Assembly (NCBI RefSeq): GCF_006517255.1
Contig: NZ_CP041185.1
Location: 5,766,001-5,830,000, forward strand
DNA: 64,000 nt
Source of the DNA: Janthinobacterium tructae
GTDB lineage: Bacteria; Pseudomonadota; Gammaproteobacteria; Burkholderiales; Burkholderiaceae_D
Direction: 5' to 3'
The stretch's first letter is position 1; every line of letters starts with the position of its first letter. Shown here piece by piece: positions 8,501-16,315 of this stretch. The translations under genes and the position numbers were made by a program. The notes under the pieces were generated by a model that saw only the letters and a program-made list of their open reading frames with translations, was not told the DNA's origin and did not search any database.

Positions 8501-10181
8501 ATTCGTCTTCTCCCACCAGGTTGCCGACCGTGATCGGCGTTGCATATACGTGTTCCTTGAACGGCGCCAGGCCCAGGCGCTGGGCCGTATCGACGAAGCG
8601 CTCGCCTTCGTGGCGGTCGCGCACGTAGACGTGCAGCAGGCGGCCGATGACTTCAGGCATCTGCAGGGAAGAGAACGATGGTCCGATGATCTTGCCGATG
8701 GCGGCGTTGTTGCCTTGCGCGCCGCCGATCGACACTTGATACCATTCGCTGCCATCCTTGTCGACGCCGAGGATGCCGATGCTGCCCACGTGATGGTGGC
8801 CGCAGGCATTGATGCAGCCGGAAATATTCAGTTCGATCTCGCCGATGTCGTGCTGGAAGTCGATGCTGTCGAAGCGTTCCGCGATGGCGGCCGCGATCGG
8901 CAGCGACTTGGCGTTCGCCAGCGAGCAGAAATCGCCACCGGGGCAGCAGATCATGTCCGTCAGCAAGCCGATGTTCGGCGTGGCCAGGCCGTGCGCCTTG
9001 GCTTCCTGCCACAGCTTGAACAGTTTTGACTGCTCGACGTCGGCCAGCACCAGGTTTTGCTCATGCGTCACGCGCAGTTCGCCAAAGCTGTAGCGGTCGG
9101 AGAGATCGGCCGCGAAATCGATCTGCTCGGCCGTCGCGTCGCCCGGTGGCACGCCCGTTTTTTTGAGCGACAGCACCACGGCGACATAGCCGGGGCGCTG
9201 GTGTGGCTTGACGTTGCGCGCCAGCCAGTTCACATACGCCTTGTTGTCCGCGTGTTCGGCCTTGTAGTCGAGTTCCGGCAGGGCAAGGTAGGCGGGCGGA
9301 TTGAAAAAGTCCGCCACGCGCTGCATTTCCTCGGTGGTCAATGTTTCCGGACCATCCTTCAAATCGACCCACTCCGCTTCCACCTGGCGCGTGAATTCTT
9401 CCACGCCGATGGCTTTCAACAGAATCTTGATGCGCGCCTTGTATTTGTTGTCGCGGCGGCCGTGCAGGTTGTACACGCGCATGATGGCCTGGATGTACGT
9501 CAGCAAATGCTGCCATGGCAGGAAGTCGCGCACGACGCTGCCCAGTATCGGCGTGCGGCCCATGCCGCCGCCGGCCATTACCTTGAAGCCCACCTCTCCA
9601 GCGGCGTTGCGCACGGCCGTCAAGCCGATATCGTGCACGGCGATGGCGGCGCGGTCTTCCTCTGCGCCATTGATGGCGACCTTGAATTTACGCGGCAGGG
9701 CGATGAACTCGGGGTGGAAGGTGCTCCACTGGCGCAACACTTCCGCATACGGGCGCGGATCGATGATTTCATCGGCGGCGACACCGGCGTACGGGTCCGA
9801 TGTTGTATTACGGATACAGTTGCCGGACGTCTGGATCGCGTGCATTTCCACGGAAGCCAGGTCGGTCAGGATATCGGGAGTCTGTTCCAGTTCGATCCAG
9901 TTGAACTGGATGTTCTGGCGCGTGGTGAAGTGGCCATAGCCGCGGTCATACTTGCGCGCGATGTGCGCGAACATGCGCATCTGCGTCGACGACAGCAAGC
10001 CGTACGGCACGGCGATGCGCAGCATGTAGGCGTGGCGTTGCATGTACAGGCCGTTTTGCAGGCGCAGCGGGATGAATTCCTCTTCCGTCAGTTCATTGGC
10101 GATACGGCGCGCAACCTGGTCTCGGTACTGGGCGATGCGCTCTTTGATGATGAGGTGGTCGTACTGATCGTAATGGTACAT
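8493..10181 (-). CDS. cysI: Nitrite/sulfite reductase, siroheme [4Fe-4S] hemoprotein
   Basis: A 562-residue siroheme enzyme that reduces sulfite to sulfide with six electrons. The four cluster/siroheme ligands are Cys413-x5-Cys419 and Cys456-x3-Cys460. The substrate-site segment around GNCIRNTTSDPYAG lies near residue 120. Two ferredoxin-nitrite-reductase-like repeats make up the body. No CysJ flavoprotein gene is adjacent, so the electron donor is not encoded here and may be ferredoxin-like. The cysH/cysD/cysN context makes sulfite the likely substrate rather than nitrite. Confidence 0.93.
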   Translation of the reverse strand: MYHYDQYDHLIIKERIAQYRDQVARRIANELTEEEFIPLRLQNGLYMQRHAYMLRIAVPYGLLSSTQMRMFAHIARKYDRGYGHFTTRQNIQFNWIELEQTPDILTDLASVEMHAIQTSGNCIRNTTSDPYAGVAADEIIDPRPYAEVLRQWSTFHPEFIALPRKFKVAINGAEEDRAAIAVHDIGLTAVRNAAGEVGFKVMAGGGMGRTPILGSVVRDFLPWQHLLTYIQAIMRVYNLHGRRDNKYKARIKILLKAIGVEEFTRQVEAEWVDLKDGPETLTTEEMQRVADFFNPPAYLALPELDYKAEHADNKAYVNWLARNVKPHQRPGYVAVVLSLKKTGVPPGDATAEQIDFAADLSDRYSFGELRVTHEQNLVLADVEQSKLFKLWQEAKAHGLATPNIGLLTDMICCPGGDFCSLANAKSLPIAAAIAERFDSIDFQHDIGEIELNISGCINACGHHHVGSIGILGVDKDGSEWYQVSIGGAQGNNAAIGKIIGPSFSSLQMPEVIGRLLHVYVRDRHEGERFVDTAQRLGLAPFKEHVYATPITVGNLVGEDEYV

Positions 10182-10250
10182 ATCAATTCCTAAAAAAGCC
10201 GGGGTACTGGAAGACTGCCTGGGATGATGTTGTGGATACTGCTCTTGTCT

Positions 10251-11024
10251 TTAATAGATTAGCTTTATTGCCACGCCGGTCAAGGTCATCGCCAGCAGCA
10301 CTCTTAAAAACTGTTCCGGCACGGAGCGGGCCACCCAGGAGCCGAGCGTGATGCCGGGCAGGGAGCCGACCAGCAGCGAGGCCAGCAATTCCCAGTGGAT
10401 GGAACCGAGCCACCAGTGGCCCAGGGCGGCGATGGCCGTCAGGGGGACGGCGTAGGCGATATCGGTGCCCGCCACTTCGGCCGAGGTCATGCGTGGATAC
10501 AGCATCACCAGCAAGGTGGCGCCGATGGCGCCGGCACCGATCGACGAGACCGTCACCAGCACGCCCAGCACGGCGCCGGCGATGATGGTCGCGGCGGCAA
10601 GCTTGTTGCCTTGTAATTGTTTCTCAGGGTGCGCGTTGATCCAGGCCAGCATGCGGCCCTTGAAGATCAGCGCCACGACGGTCAGCAGCACGGAGGCGGC
10701 GATCGAGTAACGGATGATCTGGCCGATTTCCGGCGACAGGGTGCCGAACGATTTCAGCGCCAGGGTCGCGACGACGGCGGCAGGCAGGGCGCCGATGCAC
10801 AGGCGCTTGACGATATCCCAGCGGATGGTGCCACGCAGGCGGTGCGTCAGGGTGCCGGCGCTCTTGGTGATTGAGGCGAACGCCAGGTCGGTGCCCACGG
10901 CCACGGAAGGCGGTACGCCAAACAGCAGGGTTAACAGCGGCGTCATCAGCGAGCCGCCGCCCACGCCGGTCATTCCTACGAGTAATCCTACGGCAAATCC
11001 TGAGACTATATAAGACAAAGTCAT
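10251..11024 (-). CDS. TSUP (TauE/SafE) family sulfite/sulfonate exporter-like permease
   Basis: A 257-residue integral membrane protein with about eight helices and the TSUP signature GMTGVGGGSLMTPLL near residues 18-32, repeated in weaker form as SIGAGAIGATLL in the second half. TSUP proteins move sulfite, sulfonates or related anions. It is the first gene of the minus-strand sulfur block, 69 bases before cysI. It is divergent from the CysB-type regulator across a 160-base promoter region. Either sulfite export or sulfate import is possible. Confidence 0.85.
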   Translation of the reverse strand: MTLSYIVSGFAVGLLVGMTGVGGGSLMTPLLTLLFGVPPSVAVGTDLAFASITKSAGTLTHRLRGTIRWDIVKRLCIGALPAAVVATLALKSFGTLSPEIGQIIRYSIAASVLLTVVALIFKGRMLAWINAHPEKQLQGNKLAAATIIAGAVLGVLVTVSSIGAGAIGATLLVMLYPRMTSAEVAGTDIAYAVPLTAIAALGHWWLGSIHWELLASLLVGSLPGITLGSWVARSVPEQFLRVLLAMTLTGVAIKLIY

Positions 11025-11053
11025 GCTTGCACCCCCAAAGTACCCGCAATAGT

Positions 11054-11072
11054 AATAAACTTAGTGTTTATT
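11054..11072. promoter_or_regulatory. Inverted repeat in the cys/cysB divergent promoter region
   Basis: AATAAAC and GTTTATT are perfect 7-bp arms around TTAGT, placed in the 160-base gap between the TSUP gene (-) and the cysB gene (+). The same gap has an AT-rich stretch with repeated ATATGC units (11099-11121). Both promoters must lie here. The palindrome could bind a LysR-type protein such as the neighbouring CysB homologue, which is inference. Confidence 0.45.
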
Positions 11073-11184
11073 CCAAACTACTTAGTACGCATTTGCTTAT
11101 ATGCGATATGCGTATATGCATGAACGCAAAATCATGGGTAGGGCGGAAACTCGGTAAATTACGGCAATCTAGGGCAAACCAGCA

Positions 11185-12126
11185 ATGAATCTCCATCAAC
11201 TGCGCTTCGTGCGCGAAGCGGTTCGTCAGAACTATAACCTGACGGATGCCGCCAAGGCCTTGTTTACGTCGCAACCGGGCGTATCGAAAGCCATCATCGA
11301 GCTGGAGGAAGAGCTGGGCGTGGATATTTTTACACGCCACGGCAAGCGCATCCGCGGCTTGACGGAGCCGGGCCGCCTGGTGCTGGAATCGGTCGAGCTG
11401 ATCATGCAGGAAATCGACAGCATGAAGCGCATCGGCAAGGAATTCGCGGCGCAGGACAGCGGCAGCTTTACCATTGCCACCACGCATACGCAGGCGCGCT
11501 ACACCTTGCCCAAGGTGGTGCAAGCCTTCATGCTGAAGTTCCCCAAGGTACGCTTATCTTTGCTGCAAGGCAACCCACGCCAGATCGCCGAGATGGTGCA
11601 GCGCGACCAGGCCGATCTTGCCATCGCCACGGAATCGATTGCCGCCATCGATGGCCTGATTACCTTGCCCTGCTATCAATGGGAGCACGTGGTGGTGGTG
11701 CCGGTCGACCATCCGCTGCTCAAATCGAAGTCCGTAACCCTGGAAGAAATCGCTGCCTTCCCCCTGATTACCTATGACAGCGCGTTTGCCGGACGCAACA
11801 AGATCGACCACGCTTTCGTGCTGCGCGGCCTGAAGCCGGACATCTTGCTGGAAGCCATCGATGCCGACGTCATCAAGACTTATGTCGAGTTGGGCATGGG
11901 GATTGGTATCATAGCGGGTATGGCCTTTGATGCCGAACGCGACAAAGGCTTGCGCTCCATCCCTGTCGGCCACCTGTTCGGCATGAATGTGTCGCGCGTG
12001 GCCGTCAAGCAGGGCGCGTATTTGCGCAGCTATATTTATACCTTTATCGAGTTGCTGACGCCGACCCTGAACCGCAAGCTCATTGAGCAGGCGATGAGCG
12101 GTGATAAAGAGCACTACGAACTATAA
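11185..12126 (+). CDS. cysB: CysB-type LysR transcriptional regulator
   Basis: A 313-residue LysR regulator. The N-terminal helix-turn-helix spans about residues 1-60, with LTDAAKALFTSQPGVSKAI as the recognition region. A linker helix with MQEIDSMKRIGKEF and a substrate-binding-protein-like effector domain (about 92-300) follow, including FTIATTHTQARYTLP, a CysB/Cbl hallmark. It should sense O-acetylserine/N-acetylserine or sulfur limitation and control the divergent sulfate assimilation block. It could equally be called Cbl; the context favours CysB. Confidence 0.92.
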   Translation: MNLHQLRFVREAVRQNYNLTDAAKALFTSQPGVSKAIIELEEELGVDIFTRHGKRIRGLTEPGRLVLESVELIMQEIDSMKRIGKEFAAQDSGSFTIATTHTQARYTLPKVVQAFMLKFPKVRLSLLQGNPRQIAEMVQRDQADLAIATESIAAIDGLITLPCYQWEHVVVVPVDHPLLKSKSVTLEEIAAFPLITYDSAFAGRNKIDHAFVLRGLKPDILLEAIDADVIKTYVELGMGIGIIAGMAFDAERDKGLRSIPVGHLFGMNVSRVAVKQGAYLRSYIYTFIELLTPTLNRKLIEQAMSGDKEHYEL

Positions 12127-12187
12127 CAATGCATGAAGTCGGCCGGGCGATGTGCCTGGCCAAGATTATTTAAGAAGAGAAGAAACA

Positions 12188-12838
12188 ATGATTACCGATC
12201 AGCTTGCCAAATATTACGCCACCATCGCGCAGCAGTACGAGCGCGTCTATGACAAGCCCGAACGCCAGGAAGACCTGGAAGTGTTGCGCGACAAGGTTGC
12301 CGACGTGCTCGAAGGCCACACCGTGCTGGAACTGGCCTGCGGTACCGGCTACTGGACGGAAGTGGTCGCCGAGTCGGCCGAGTCCGTGCTGGCCACCGAT
12401 ATCAACGATGAAATGCTGGCGCTGGCCCAAGCCCGCGGCTTGCCCGACAACGTCACCTTCGCCAAGCTCGACGCATTCAACTTGCCCGATGACTTGCTGG
12501 GCAAGTTTACGGCTGTGTTCGCCGGTTTCTGGTGGTCGCACGTCAAGCGCGAAGACCAGGACAAATACCTGAAGCAATTGCGCAACAAGCTGGGCAAGGA
12601 CATCCTGCTGGTGCTGATCGACAATTCTTATGTTGATGGCAGCAGCACGGTCATCGCGCGCACTGACTTGCTGGGCAATACCCACCAGTTCCGCACGACG
12701 GATGCCGGCGAGCGCTATGAAGTGCTGAAGAATTTCCCGTCGGATAGTCATCTGCGCAAGAAGTTTGCCCACTCGGCCCGTGAAATCCGCATGAAGCGCC
12801 TGGAATACTATTGGCTGCTGAGCTGCCGTCTGAAATAA
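12188..12838 (+). CDS. Class I SAM-dependent methyltransferase
   Basis: A 216-residue methyltransferase. The SAM motif I VLELACGTGYWTEVV is near residues 46-60, an acidic end of beta-2 follows (VLATDIND), and the rest is a Rossmann fold. The substrate cannot be told from the sequence. The start is ATG at 12188, preceded by the purine-rich AAGAGAAGAAAC; an in-frame start at 12152 lacks a comparable site. It follows cysB by 61 bases on the same strand and is itself followed by a REP element and a terminator. Confidence 0.88.
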   Translation: MITDQLAKYYATIAQQYERVYDKPERQEDLEVLRDKVADVLEGHTVLELACGTGYWTEVVAESAESVLATDINDEMLALAQARGLPDNVTFAKLDAFNLPDDLLGKFTAVFAGFWWSHVKREDQDKYLKQLRNKLGKDILLVLIDNSYVDGSSTVIARTDLLGNTHQFRTTDAGERYEVLKNFPSDSHLRKKFAHSAREIRMKRLEYYWLLSCRLK

Positions 12839-12856
12839 AGCTGATCTTTCTATATG

Positions 12857-12954
12857 GTAGGTCGGATTAGCGGCGCAGCCGCGTAATCCGACACCGCCGC
12901 CTTGCCAACAAGGTTGTCGGATTACGCGTGGCCTTGCCCCGCTAATCCGACCTG
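12857..12954. repeat. REP-like pair (two inverted palindromic units)
   Basis: Unit one (12857-12893) begins GTAGGTCGGATTAGCG and ends GCGTAATCCGACA. Unit two (12915-12954) is the same element in opposite orientation. Each unit is an imperfect hairpin, and together they form a BIME-like pair downstream of the methyltransferase gene. A second cluster at 46533-46653 has the same layout with GGCTTAG/TAAGCC in place of GGATTAG/TAATCC. This pair and the following terminator fill most of the gene-free stretch 12839-13155. Confidence 0.8.
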
Positions 12955-12980
12955 AGGTAAATTGGCCTCACGCCGTATGA

Positions 12981-13003
12981 ACCGCCCTCGGGCGGTTTTT
13001 TTT
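12981..13003 (+). terminator. Rho-independent terminator before the porin gene
   Basis: ACCGCCC/GGGCGGT stem with a TC loop (12981-12996), followed by eight T residues. It would end transcripts from the cysB/methyltransferase side. The remaining 150 bases up to the porin start hold its promoter and a leader with an AGC-rich stretch (13097-13125). Confidence 0.85.
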
Positions 13004-13155
13004 CGCCTGTTGTTTTTATCTGACACGATGTTGTGCCAAAAAGCAACATATTGTCGATGTCATATTGTTGAAGTATTTCGTGGGCATGATTCGGTTCAGC
13101 AGCTAAGCAGCTCAGCAGCAGCTCAACTTGTCCAACCTAATGTAGAGAATCTCAA

Positions 13156-14103
13156 GTGAAAAAAATTACTCTGGCAGCATTGATCATCGGCACCTTCGCA
13201 GCAGCTACGGCGCAAGCACAATCGAACGTTACCGTGTATGGTCTGGTTGACCTCGGTATCGCCAAGACCACTGGCCAGCCGACGGTGCAACGCGAAAACA
13301 ATGCGTCGCGCCTCGGTTTCAAGGGTACGGAAGATCTGGGTGGCGGCCTGTCCGCAATTTTCAACCTGGAAAGTGAATTCCTGGCCGACACCGGCGCGCA
13401 AAAGGGTGTGTTGTTCGACCGTCAAGCTTACGTGGGTTTGAAAGGCGCGTTTGGTACCGCCATTCTGGGCCGCACCAAGAATCTGGTCGATGGCACCATC
13501 GCCCGCGTCGACCCATTCAACACCTACGGCGTGGTTGGCAAGAACAATGAAACCCTGCTGCGTTCGGGCGTCGGCTCGTCGCGCGTGAACAATGCCGTGA
13601 CCTACAACAGCCCAAGCTTTGAAGGTTTCGTGGGCAGCCTGCAGTACGTACTGAGCGAAGTCAACAGCGCTGACGCAGGCGTGATCGGCCTGGCAACCTA
13701 CGACAATGGCCCGATCAGCTTGCACGCCGGCTACGAGAAAGCCGTGCAAGCAACGGCAACGGCCGCCAAGCCTGATCTGTGGTCCATCGGTGGCGGCTAT
13801 AAATTCGGCCCGGCCAAGATCACGGCCGCCTACTCGAAAGGCGACACCAAGGTGGCTGCCAACGGCGAATTCAAGTCCTACCTGATCGGCCTGAACTACA
13901 CGGTTGGCGGCGGCGATGCCAAAGTGTCGTACGGTAAGCAAGAGCAAAGCAACAACAAGGTCAAGGATCAGGACACCATCAAGGAATTCGGCGTCGGCTA
14001 CGATTACCACCTGTCGAAGCGTACCGACGTGTACGCCTACGCTGGCCGCGAGCGCGTCAAGTCGCTGACTTCGTACCAGATCGGCCTGGCACACAAATTC
14101 TAA
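13156..14103 (+). CDS. Outer membrane porin, Gram-negative general porin family
   Basis: A 315-residue porin of the betaproteobacterial OmpC-like family. A signal peptide with cleavage after AQA (about residue 21) is followed by the typical SNVTVYGLVDLGI first strand and many alternating strands. The C-terminal residue is Phe (LAHKF), as expected for BAM recognition. The start is GTG at 13156. It is monocistronic, between a terminator at 12981 and another at 14128. Codon choice looks biased toward common codons, consistent with high expression. Confidence 0.95.
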   Translation: MKKITLAALIIGTFAAATAQAQSNVTVYGLVDLGIAKTTGQPTVQRENNASRLGFKGTEDLGGGLSAIFNLESEFLADTGAQKGVLFDRQAYVGLKGAFGTAILGRTKNLVDGTIARVDPFNTYGVVGKNNETLLRSGVGSSRVNNAVTYNSPSFEGFVGSLQYVLSEVNSADAGVIGLATYDNGPISLHAGYEKAVQATATAAKPDLWSIGGGYKFGPAKITAAYSKGDTKVAANGEFKSYLIGLNYTVGGGDAKVSYGKQEQSNNKVKDQDTIKEFGVGYDYHLSKRTDVYAYAGRERVKSLTSYQIGLAHKF

Positions 14104-14127
14104 GTATCATTCGATGTGATGGAGTGG

Positions 14128-14150
14128 AGGCGCCTGCGGGCGCCTTTTTT
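14128..14150 (+). terminator. Rho-independent terminator of the porin gene
   Basis: AGGCGCC/GGCGCCT stem with a TGCG loop (14128-14145), then a run of T to 14150. The stop codon of the convergent kinase gene lies at the end of the T run. Confidence 0.85.
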
Positions 14151-15330
14151 ATTGCGTTGCGGCTTCTGCCGCCCCGGCATGCATGGGCAGCGAGATGTCG
14201 ATGCGTGTGCCGCCCAGTTCGTTATCGGCGCCGATATGGATGCTGCCGTTCAAGCCCCACACCCGCTCGCGCATGCCCAGCAGTCCCAAGGCCGCAGCTT
14301 TTTCCAGGTCATGTTCGGCAATGCCGCGGCCGTCATCCTGAATGGTGATCGCCAGCGAGGAATCGATGCGGTGCAGGGCGATGGTGATGTGGCTGGCCTC
14401 GGCATGGCGCGCGATATTCGTCAGCGCTTCTTGCACGATGCGGTAAATGGCCGTGCTGCGCGCGTCGTCGAGCACGAGGTCGGCCTCGTCGGCCAGCAAG
14501 TCAAAATGGATGGCGCGGCGCAACAGAAAGTCGTGGCGCAATTTTTGCAGCGCGAAATACAAGCCTCCTTCATCGAGCGCGCGTGGGCGCAGGTTGCTGG
14601 CGATGCGCCGCAGCGAAGTGATGGCCGTCACCAGCAAGCCATCCATGCTTTGCAGCAACGCTTGCAGGGACCCGGTGGTGTCCGAGTGCTGGCGCACCAG
14701 GGTCAGGTCGCCGCGCAGGGTGGCCAGCAATTGCCCCAGGTCGTCATGCAGTTCGCGCGCGATATGCTTGCGTTCCTCTTCGCGGATCGATTGCAGAGCG
14801 CTCGACAATTCACGCAATTGCGAAAAGGAGCGGGCCAGCTGTTCATGCATCTGCTGGCGCGCGCTGATATCGCGCACGATGATGGTAAACACACTATGGC
14901 CGTCTTCTTGCATGGCCGAGAGCGAGCCTTCGAGGGGAAACATGGCGCCATCGCTGCGCCGTCCCGTCAGGGTGTAGTCGGTGGCGCGCCGGCCCGTCAG
15001 GCGCAGCTCCTGGCTGATGTCGCCAAACGGTGGATCGCCCTCGTGCCTGCCCAGGCTGCGCAAGTCGCGCAGGATGTAGTGGCCCAGGTGCCTGCCGCGC
15101 ATGCCGGCCGGCGTGTCGTCGAACAATCTGGCTGCCGCCGCGTTCGCATGCAGAATGAATTGCGCGCTATCGATACTGATGATGGCGTCGCTGGCGCTGT
15201 CGATGATGGCTTGCCCGCGCGCCTGCTGTTGCCGGCGGGCTTTCAGCGGAGGAAACAAGCACAGCAATAGCGCCGCCGCCATGCCCAGCGGCAGGATGCG
15301 CAGCAGTGTGGGACTGCCTCGGTCTGGCAT
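14149..15330 (-). CDS. PAS-containing NarX/DegS-type sensor histidine kinase
   Basis: A 393-residue kinase. One membrane helix is at residues 11-27, a PAS domain at about 38-155, a HisKA_3 dimerisation helix has ARELHDDLGQ with phospho-acceptor His195, and the C-terminal ATPase domain has DDGRGI and GLLGMRERV. Kinases of this type normally pair with LuxR/NarL-type regulators; none is adjacent, so it is an orphan or acts on the LytTR regulator upstream. The start at 15330 has AAGGAG eight bases before it. A longer in-frame start at 15471 gives a low-complexity extension and is rejected. Confidence 0.88.
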   Translation of the reverse strand: MPDRGSPTLLRILPLGMAAALLLCLFPPLKARRQQQARGQAIIDSASDAIISIDSAQFILHANAAAARLFDDTPAGMRGRHLGHYILRDLRSLGRHEGDPPFGDISQELRLTGRRATDYTLTGRRSDGAMFPLEGSLSAMQEDGHSVFTIIVRDISARQQMHEQLARSFSQLRELSSALQSIREEERKHIARELHDDLGQLLATLRGDLTLVRQHSDTTGSLQALLQSMDGLLVTAITSLRRIASNLRPRALDEGGLYFALQKLRHDFLLRRAIHFDLLADEADLVLDDARSTAIYRIVQEALTNIARHAEASHITIALHRIDSSLAITIQDDGRGIAEHDLEKAAALGLLGMRERVWGLNGSIHIGADNELGGTRIDISLPMHAGAAEAATQ

Positions 15331-15493
15331 ATGGGCTTCTCCTTGCGAACGTGAACGAATGCAGGGCAGGAATGATGGACGGGACTTTATGTAGCCTATG
15401 CCTGCTGGGGCGGCGCGGCTTGATGTGGCGCAGGAAGGGGGGAGGAAGAGATCAAGGCGCCGCGCCGGCATGGGCCGGGCGGCAGCGAGCGAC

Positions 15494-16252
15494 TTACATT
15501 TGCTTGAACAGGTGCAAGAAGCTACGGCTCACTTCGAGCTTGTCGGATTTGCCTTTGATGAGTACCAGGTGGCGGCCGCGGATGTCGCGCGTCACGCCTT
15601 CGATGGCATTCACGTTGACCAGGGTAGCGCGGTGGATTTGCCAGAACAGCGCAGGATCGAGCTCTTCTGCCAGATCGCGCACGGGCTTGCGGATCAGTGC
15701 CTCGTACTTGGCGGTTTGCACGCAGGTGTATTTCTCGTCCGAACGGAAAAATAAAATCTCTTCCACGGGGATCATGCGCAAGTCCTGACCGATGCTGGCC
15801 TGTATCCATTGCAAATAGGTGGGCTTGGCCGTGATTTTCTCCGCCAGCTGCGACAGCATGGCCGTCACGCTGCTGTTGACGTCCAGCGCAGGCTTGTTCA
15901 AGTGCGTTTTCAGGCGCTCCACCGTCACCAGCAAGCGCTCATGCTCGGGCGGCTTGAGCACATAATCGACGGCGCCCCGCTCGAAGGCTTCGACGGCGTG
16001 GGTATCGTAGGCCGTGACAAAGACGATATGCGTCTTGCTGCCAATCACTTGCGCCGCCTCCATGCCCGTCTTGCCCGGCATGCGGATATCGAGGAAGGCA
16101 AAGTCGGGCTTGAGTTGCTCCACCAGTTCGATCGCTTCGTCGCCATTCTTGGCTTCGCCAATGATTTCCAATTCGGGCCAGGCCTGGCCCAGGCGCAGGC
16201 GCAGCTGGTCGCGCATCAGTCTTTCGTCGTCGGCAATAATAGCGGTAGGCAT
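15494..16252 (-). CDS. LytTR-family response regulator
   Basis: A 252-residue regulator. The receiver domain covers residues 1-120 (acidic pair DD at 8-9, phospho-acceptor Asp55 in FLDIRMPG, Lys in VDYVLKP). The LytTR DNA-binding domain covers about 145-250 (IHRATLVNVNAIEGV). The start is ATG at 16252; a TTG three codons upstream is possible. It lies 63 bases after the gene for the LytS-type kinase at 16316 and is almost certainly its partner. The family resembles AlgR/LytR regulators. Confidence 0.92.
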   Translation of the reverse strand: MPTAIIADDERLMRDQLRLRLGQAWPELEIIGEAKNGDEAIELVEQLKPDFAFLDIRMPGKTGMEAAQVIGSKTHIVFVTAYDTHAVEAFERGAVDYVLKPPEHERLLVTVERLKTHLNKPALDVNSSVTAMLSQLAEKITAKPTYLQWIQASIGQDLRMIPVEEILFFRSDEKYTCVQTAKYEALIRKPVRDLAEELDPALFWQIHRATLVNVNAIEGVTRDIRGRHLVLIKGKSDKLEVSRSFLHLFKQM

Positions 16253-16315
16253 AGGTCTCAAGTGTGAACAGGCGAAGATTGATTATTCAATGATTTAGCG
16301 TTTTTATCAACTGTC

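Noticed and set aside
7940..8809. Extended DUF934 frame starting at 8809
   Set aside because: The added residues overlap the cluster-binding part of the sulfite reductase gene in another frame and do not resemble DUF934.
12857..12954. Reading the paired repeats as a CRISPR array or an attachment site
   Set aside because: Only two inverted units, no regular spacers, no cas genes, no integrase or tRNA next to them.
13097..13125. AGC-rich stretch in the porin leader as a tandem repeat
   Set aside because: Irregular unit length and only a few copies; probably chance or leader composition.
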